A stretch of 64,000 bases of DNA from an uncultured Bacteroides sp. Its GTDB lineage: Bacteria > Bacteroidota > Bacteroidia > Bacteroidales > Bacteroidaceae. Below the pieces are notes generated by a model. The model was not told where the DNA came from, did not search any database, and was given only the letters and a program-made list of their open reading frames with translations. Shown here one piece after another: positions 59,918 through 64,000 of the stretch; positions within the stretch are counted from its first letter, which is position 1, and each line of letters opens with the position of its first letter. The position numbers were made by a program, and so were the translations under genes. Location of the stretch: contig NZ_CALDPF010000032.1 of the NCBI RefSeq assembly GCF_937912035.1, forward strand, positions 1 to 64,000. The letters are read 5' to 3'.

Positions 59918-62149
59918 ATGAAAAAACTGCTGTTATACACAATGTTTACACTTTCTGTCGGAACTGCAATGGCTCAGCAGCCGGCAGATTATGTCGATCC
60001 GTTTATCGGTACTACAAACTATGGTACCTGTAACCCGGGGGCAGTATGTCCTAATGGATTGATGTCCGTGGTTCCGTTTAATGTCATGGGGTCTTCCGAT
60101 AATAAATATGATAAGGATGCACGCTGGTGGTCAACCCCGTATGAATATACCAACAGCTACTTTACCGGATTTGCCCATGTAAACCTCAGTGGAGTGGGAT
60201 GTCCGGATCTTGGCTCTTTGCTTCTGATGCCTACAACGGGCGAACTGGATGTTGACTTCAAGAACTACGGTAGTAAGTATGAGCGAGAAACAGCTTCTCC
60301 TGGGTATTATAGTATATTCCTGAAGAAATATAATGTGCTGGCAGAGGCTACAGCCACTATGAGAAGCGGATTGACGCGTTTCACTTTCCCTGAAGGGAAA
60401 AGTAACATCTTGCTTAATCTTGGTGAGGGTTTGACTAATGAAACCGGAGCTTTCGTAAGAAAAGTAAGTGATACGGAGATTGAAGGAATGAAATTGCTCG
60501 GAACATTCTGCTACAACCCTCAGGCTGTTTTCCCGATATATTTCGTCATGAGAGTGAGTAAGGCTCCCGTAGAGACAGGTTTTTGGAAGAAACAGCGTGA
60601 GATGCAAGGTGTTGAGGCTCAATGGGATCAGCATAGCGGCAAATATAAGATTTACGATAAGTACGGAAAAGACATTGCAGGCGATGATATAGGAGTGTGG
60701 TACACATTCAATACCTCTGAAGGAGAAGAAATAGAAGTATCCATGGGAGTGTCGTTTGTAAGTATTGAAAATGCCAGGGAAAACCTGGAGAAGGAACAGT
60801 CCGGAAGACATTTTGCCGAAATACATCAGGAAGCAAGGAACAAGTGGAATGACGATTTGGGCAGAATAATGGTGGAAGGTGGAACAAAGGAACAGAAGAC
60901 AGTGTTCTATACGGCTCTTTATCACACACTTATTCATCCAAACATACTTCAGGACGTAAACGGACAATATCCTTCGATGGAAGGTGACAAGATTCTTTCT
61001 ACCAAGGGAGAACGATATACTGTTTTCTCATTGTGGGATACATACAGAAATCTACATCAGCTGATGACACTCGTTTATCCTGAACGCCAGATTGAAATGG
61101 TGAAAACCATGCTTGATATGTACAGAGAGCATGGGTGGCTTCCAAAATGGGAACTTTATGGAAGGGAAACCCTCACTATGGAAGGCGATCCTAGCTTGCC
61201 TGTAATTGTAGATACATGGATGAAGGGGCTCAGAGATTTCGATATCAATCTGGCATACGAGGCTATGTATAAGTCTGCCACAATGCCGGGAAAAGATAAT
61301 CTGATGCGTCCGGATAATGACGATTATATGTCAAAAGGTTATGTTCCGTTGATGGAACAGTTTGACAACTCCGTATCTCATGCATTGGAATATTACATTG
61401 CGGATTATGCTTTGTCAACTCTTGCCAAAGAGCTTGGGAAGAAGGAAGATGCAAAGATGTTCTACAAACGCTCTATGGGATATAAGAATTACTACTGCAA
61501 GGAGTTCGGAACCTTGCGTCCTATCCTGCCGAGCGGAGAGTTCTATGCTCCTTTCGACCCTATGCAGGGCGAAAACTTTGAGCCTAGTCCGGGATTCCAC
61601 GAAGGAAACGCATGGAACTATACATACTATGTGCCTCACGATGTAAAAGGACTGGCAAAACTTATGGGAGGAAAGAAAAAGTTTGTTGACAAACTGCAGA
61701 TGATATTCGACAAAGGATATTACGATCCTGCCAACGAGCCTGACATTGCCTATCCTTATCTTTTCAGCTACTTTAAGGGTGAAGAGTGGAGAACTCAGAA
61801 GACTGTAAAGATGCTGCTTGAAAAATATTTCAAACCAACACCTGATGGTATTCCGGGAAATGATGATGCTGGTACAATGTCGGCATGGGCAATCTTCAGT
61901 ATGATGGGATTCTATCCTGATTGTCCTGGAGTTCCTGAATATACTCTGACAGCTCCTGCATTCGATAAGATTACCATTAGTCTGAATCCAAAATACTATA
62001 AGCAGAAACAGCTTGTAATAGAGGTTGTGGACGATGAAAAGAATACCGACGGTTATATCAAGCGTATCGAAATGGGAGATTCATCATGCGGATATAGGGT
62101 AAATCACAATTCACTGGTTGAGGCCGGAATTTTAAAGTTCTACAAGTAA
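59918..62149 (+). CDS. GH92 alpha-mannosidase (first copy)
   Basis: A 743-residue secreted exo-alpha-mannosidase of family GH92, Ca-dependent inverting enzymes acting on N-glycan mannose. Signal peptide MKKLLLYTMFTLSVGTAMAQ precedes the family opening VDPFIGTTNYGTCNPGAVCP. The (alpha/alpha)6 barrel shows FSLWDTYRNLHQLMTLVYPE, EGDPSLPVIVDTW and GFHEGNAWNYTYYVPHD with the candidate acid Glu. NDDAGTMSAWAIFSMMGFYP is the C-terminal signature. I see no TAnnTTTG box in the 65 bases upstream; the gene lies directly after a broken GH130, so its original promoter may have been the lost locus promoter. Confidence 0.94.
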   Translation: MKKLLLYTMFTLSVGTAMAQQPADYVDPFIGTTNYGTCNPGAVCPNGLMSVVPFNVMGSSDNKYDKDARWWSTPYEYTNSYFTGFAHVNLSGVGCPDLGSLLLMPTTGELDVDFKNYGSKYERETASPGYYSIFLKKYNVLAEATATMRSGLTRFTFPEGKSNILLNLGEGLTNETGAFVRKVSDTEIEGMKLLGTFCYNPQAVFPIYFVMRVSKAPVETGFWKKQREMQGVEAQWDQHSGKYKIYDKYGKDIAGDDIGVWYTFNTSEGEEIEVSMGVSFVSIENARENLEKEQSGRHFAEIHQEARNKWNDDLGRIMVEGGTKEQKTVFYTALYHTLIHPNILQDVNGQYPSMEGDKILSTKGERYTVFSLWDTYRNLHQLMTLVYPERQIEMVKTMLDMYREHGWLPKWELYGRETLTMEGDPSLPVIVDTWMKGLRDFDINLAYEAMYKSATMPGKDNLMRPDNDDYMSKGYVPLMEQFDNSVSHALEYYIADYALSTLAKELGKKEDAKMFYKRSMGYKNYYCKEFGTLRPILPSGEFYAPFDPMQGENFEPSPGFHEGNAWNYTYYVPHDVKGLAKLMGGKKKFVDKLQMIFDKGYYDPANEPDIAYPYLFSYFKGEEWRTQKTVKMLLEKYFKPTPDGIPGNDDAGTMSAWAIFSMMGFYPDCPGVPEYTLTAPAFDKITISLNPKYYKQKQLVIEVVDDEKNTDGYIKRIEMGDSSCGYRVNHNSLVEAGILKFYK

Positions 62150-62157
62150 TAATATAG

Positions 62158-62185
62158 AGAGGGTATGCCGATGGACATACCCTCT
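62158..62185. terminator. Bidirectional terminator after the first GH92 gene
   Basis: AGAGGGTATG (62158-62167) pairs with CATACCCTCT (62176-62185) between the convergent GH92 and HU-type genes. Confidence 0.78.
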
Positions 62186-62192
62186 TTCATAT

Positions 62193-62837
62193 CTAATAAT
62201 TCGTGTCTTCTTCCTTTTTTTCAAAGCTTCCCGGTGTCGGCATATATAGCGGATGGTTCTCGAAACCTACGTTGACCAGTTTGCCGCTTTCAGTCAGACG
62301 CTTAATCTGTTGCATGGCCATATATCTCGTCGTTGAGCAGATGTCTTGCAGTTTTGGTCGTGTGATTGCCTTATTTGTGCTGAAATAATTTGTCAGTATT
62401 CTATCAACTTTCTCGTCTGTGATAGCATCAGAATGTCTTGCTATTACCTTTTCCATTCCGTTCTTCGAGGCCAATTCCTTTACCCTTTCCGTAAATTCCT
62501 TTTCCGGATTGATATTGACTGATTTCACTTCAATAGCCTTTCCGTTTTCTTTACCTGTACAAGTTCCTTTGGCAGATTTAAGACTGATATTGAAACTGCA
62601 CAGCCCTTCAAGCTTCACAATATTCCCTTGTGCCAGCTGATTGGCAATCTCGTCCTGAAATGCGAAGATTACAGCATTAATGTCTGTCGGTGTAAGTGTA
62701 CTGGCATTGTGTATCAATTCTATAATCCTCTTTGTACTTATAGTTTGCTGTCCGCAGACTCTGATGTGGTATTCAGATTTTAGCTTACCTTCTTTGTTGT
62801 CCGGATTCTTGTAAAAATCGTACTTTATTTTCCCCAT
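62193..62837 (-). CDS. HU-family (HU-HIG-type) DNA-binding protein
   Basis: A 214-residue Bacteroidota-specific HU variant. The N-terminal half has the HU fold (ISTKRIIELIHNASTLTPTDINAVIFAFQDEI, quoted here as RIIELIHNAS and DINAVIFAFQDEIANQL). The long basic beta arms of true HU are reduced, and a C-terminal extension (RILTNYFSTNKAITRPKLQDICSTT region) resembles a winged helix. A nucleoid or regulatory role is likely; the target is unknown. A minus-strand TACTTTTG box at 63001-63008 leaves a leader of about 155 nucleotides, which contains the four-copy palindromic array. Confidence 0.8.
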   Translation of the reverse strand: MGKIKYDFYKNPDNKEGKLKSEYHIRVCGQQTISTKRIIELIHNASTLTPTDINAVIFAFQDEIANQLAQGNIVKLEGLCSFNISLKSAKGTCTGKENGKAIEVKSVNINPEKEFTERVKELASKNGMEKVIARHSDAITDEKVDRILTNYFSTNKAITRPKLQDICSTTRYMAMQQIKRLTESGKLVNVGFENHPLYMPTPGSFEKKEEDTNY

Positions 62838-62875
62838 AATTTTGGTTTTAGTTTTAATGTCAATAAATGTTTGGC

Positions 62876-62963
62876 TGCTGACGATTGTGGGCAGTGCTGC
62901 CGACGATGGTCAGCATCTTTGCTGACGATGGTCAACACTATTGTCGATGATGGTCGGCACCAG
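62876..62963. repeat. Four tandem 22-bp imperfect palindromes in the HU-type gene leader
   Basis: Units start at 62876, 62898, 62920 and 62942, exactly 22 bp apart. Each resembles TGCTGACGATGGTCAGCA followed by four variable bases; TGCTGAC and GTCAGCA are inverted halves. Copies differ at a few positions. The array is transcribed in the leader of the minus-strand gene and could form a row of hairpins. The sequence is unrelated to the array at 13.7 kb, but copy number, unit length and palindromic form are the same. Confidence 0.85.
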
Positions 62964-63000
62964 AAAATCTCAGGCTTCTTTTCTCTTTGCCTTTCGAATA

Positions 63001-63008
63001 CAAAAGTA
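63001..63008 (-). promoter_or_regulatory. HU-type gene promoter -7 element (TACTTTTG)
   Basis: A minus-strand box 164 bases upstream of the start codon; the long leader encloses the repeat array. Confidence 0.55.
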
Positions 63009-63108
63009 CGTAATTCGTTTTTTATAATGTCCGCCTTTGTCAGTCTATTTTGATATTAACTTCACCTTCTTTTTAACTGATTATACAGGCTTAAATGTGA
63101 TACTGTAA

Positions 63109-63156
63109 CTAAACAGTATCTGAATAGAAATTAAAGGTCATTCAAATACTGTTTAG
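63109..63156. promoter_or_regulatory. Inverted-repeat candidate operator before the second GH92 gene
   Basis: CTAAACAGTATCTGAATAG (63109-63127) is inverted as TCATTCAAATACTGTTTAG (63138-63156), matching at 16 of 19 positions with a 10-bp gap. It lies about 80 bp before the -7 box at 63237. Apart from this, the two promoters and the 22-bp array, the 461-base gap between the HU-type gene and the second GH92 gene holds nothing that I recognise. Confidence 0.5.
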
Positions 63157-63236
63157 ATACTATTCAAAGTTGTATATAATTACAAAAAATAATGCTGAAG
63201 CCGAATGGATTTAGTAATTAGGAGATTTCTTCAAAT

Positions 63237-63244
63237 TAATTTTG
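63237..63244 (+). promoter_or_regulatory. Second GH92 gene promoter -7 element (TAATTTTG)
   Basis: A TAnnTTTG box 55 bases upstream of the start at 63299. Confidence 0.5.
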
Positions 63245-63298
63245 TAATATTGCATTTGAGGATTGACTCTGCCAACTTATACATACATTCTGCTTATT

Positions 63299-64000
63299 AT
63301 GAAAAAAATATTTTTATCTTTAGGTTGCCTTGTTTTTCTAATTTACGCTTGTACAGAAAAATACAATAGCTATACCGATGACCTTACATCGTTTGTAAAT
63401 CCTTTTATTGGAACTGATTTTACCGGGAATACCTATCCGGGAGCTCAGGTACCGTTTGGTATGGTACAATTAAGCCCGGATAACGGTCTTCCGGGTTGGG
63501 ATCGTATTGCAGGATATTTTTATCCCGACAGTACTATTGCCGGTTTTAGCCATACACATCTTTCGGGAACCGGTGCGGGCGATTTGTATGATATTTCTTT
63601 TATGCCGGTAACATTGCCATATAAGGAAGCAGAGGCTCCTTTGGGCATATACTCTAAATTCTCTCATAGCGACGAGAGTGCCACTGCAGGATATTATCAG
63701 GTGAGGCTGAATGATTATGATATAAATGTAGAACTTACTGCTACAGAACGTTGTGGAATTCAGCGGTATACATTTCCTCAGTCTGAGTCGGCTATAATAC
63801 TCAATCTTAAAAAGGCTATGAACTGGGACTTTACCCAGGATTCTAAGATAGAGATTGTGGATTCTGTAACCATTCAGGGATATAGGTTTTCTGACGGATG
63901 GGCACGTAATCAGAAGATTTATTTCAGAACTAGATTTTCTACTCCTTTCGATAGTTATAGGCTTGACACAACAGCTATTACTAGTAAAGACAAATATTAT
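63299..64000 (+). CDS. GH92 alpha-mannosidase, N-terminal part (second copy)
   Basis: The first 234 codons of a second GH92 enzyme, cut by the right window edge. It has a lipobox (VFLIYACTEK) where the first copy has an ordinary signal peptide, so it is lipid-anchored. VNPFIGTDFTGNTYPGAQVPFG and GFSHTHLSGTGAGDLYD are the family N-terminal motifs; they differ enough from the first copy to exclude a recent duplication. The two GH92 genes probably have different linkage preferences (1,2-, 1,3-, 1,4- or 1,6-mannose). Confidence 0.92.
   Translation, partial: MKKIFLSLGCLVFLIYACTEKYNSYTDDLTSFVNPFIGTDFTGNTYPGAQVPFGMVQLSPDNGLPGWDRIAGYFYPDSTIAGFSHTHLSGTGAGDLYDISFMPVTLPYKEAEAPLGIYSKFSHSDESATAGYYQVRLNDYDINVELTATERCGIQRYTFPQSESAIILNLKKAMNWDFTQDSKIEIVDSVTIQGYRFSDGWARNQKIYFRTRFSTPFDSYRLDTTAITSKDKYY

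Noticed and set aside
60131..60967. A 278-residue frame on the minus strand inside the first GH92 gene
   Set aside because: Antisense shadow of strongly conserved GH92 codons; composition rich in Cys, His and Phe as expected for a complementary frame.

Overview
The window looks like a chromosomal segment of a gut Bacteroidota, most likely a member of the Bacteroidaceae (Bacteroides or Phocaeicola). The sequence-level reasons are the recurring TAnnTTTG -7 promoter elements a short distance before genes, a SusC/SusD pair, a hybrid two-component regulator (HTCS), TPR and DUF6242-type lipoproteins, an HU-HIG-type DNA-binding protein, and AT-rich intergenic DNA. I see no tRNA or rRNA gene, insertion sequence, CRISPR array or prophage.

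Layout. 0-1 kb: the 5' end of typA and, divergently, rpsO. 1-7 kb: an OmpR-type response regulator and histidine kinase, then an MgtA-type P-type ATPase and a predicted outer-membrane protein. The mgtA promoter carries five TTCTAA-type repeats spaced exactly 11 bp apart. 7-14 kb: a secreted GH84 hexosaminidase, luxS-mtnN (activated methyl cycle), a YfhO-family membrane protein and a secreted 5-hydroxyisourate hydrolase. 14.4-23 kb: a glycan-assembly cluster with seven glycosyltransferase-like genes and a Wzx-type flippase, ending at metG. 25-36 kb: mostly housekeeping genes (CDF metal transporter, ComM-type ATPase, thioredoxin-fold lipoprotein, TPR lipoprotein, xerD, aroQ, pyk, O-methyltransferase, rbfA, LolC/E-type permease, murI). 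37-43 kb: an envelope-biogenesis run, uppS-bamA and two Skp/OmpH chaperones, with a DUF6242-type lipoprotein upstream.

43.4-58 kb is a polysaccharide utilisation locus (PUL). It contains a BNR-type beta-propeller enzyme, a GH105-DUF2264 fusion, an HTCS sensor, a GH43 enzyme with the Glu/Glu/Gln signature I associate with exo-beta-1,3-galactanases, and SusC/SusD. Together these suggest an arabinogalactan-protein-like glycan with a 1,3-galactan backbone and rhamnose-glucuronate caps. Three promoters of this locus share a GCTYAWTTTTT-like element at 36, 36 and 57 bp before the -7 box. From 58.1 to 59.9 kb lies a graveyard of broken genes: an ECF sigma-factor tail, a membrane-transporter piece, and a GH130 mannoside phosphorylase with a large internal deletion. 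Two GH92 alpha-mannosidase genes follow (one intact, one cut by the window end), separated by an inverted HU-type gene. This reads as a decayed host N-glycan (mannoside) locus of which the GH92 genes survive.

The most unusual unexplained structures are two unrelated-sequence arrays, each with four tandem 22-bp imperfect palindromes. One (13.66-13.74 kb) follows the YfhO-family gene. The other (62.88-62.96 kb) lies in the predicted leader of the HU-type gene.
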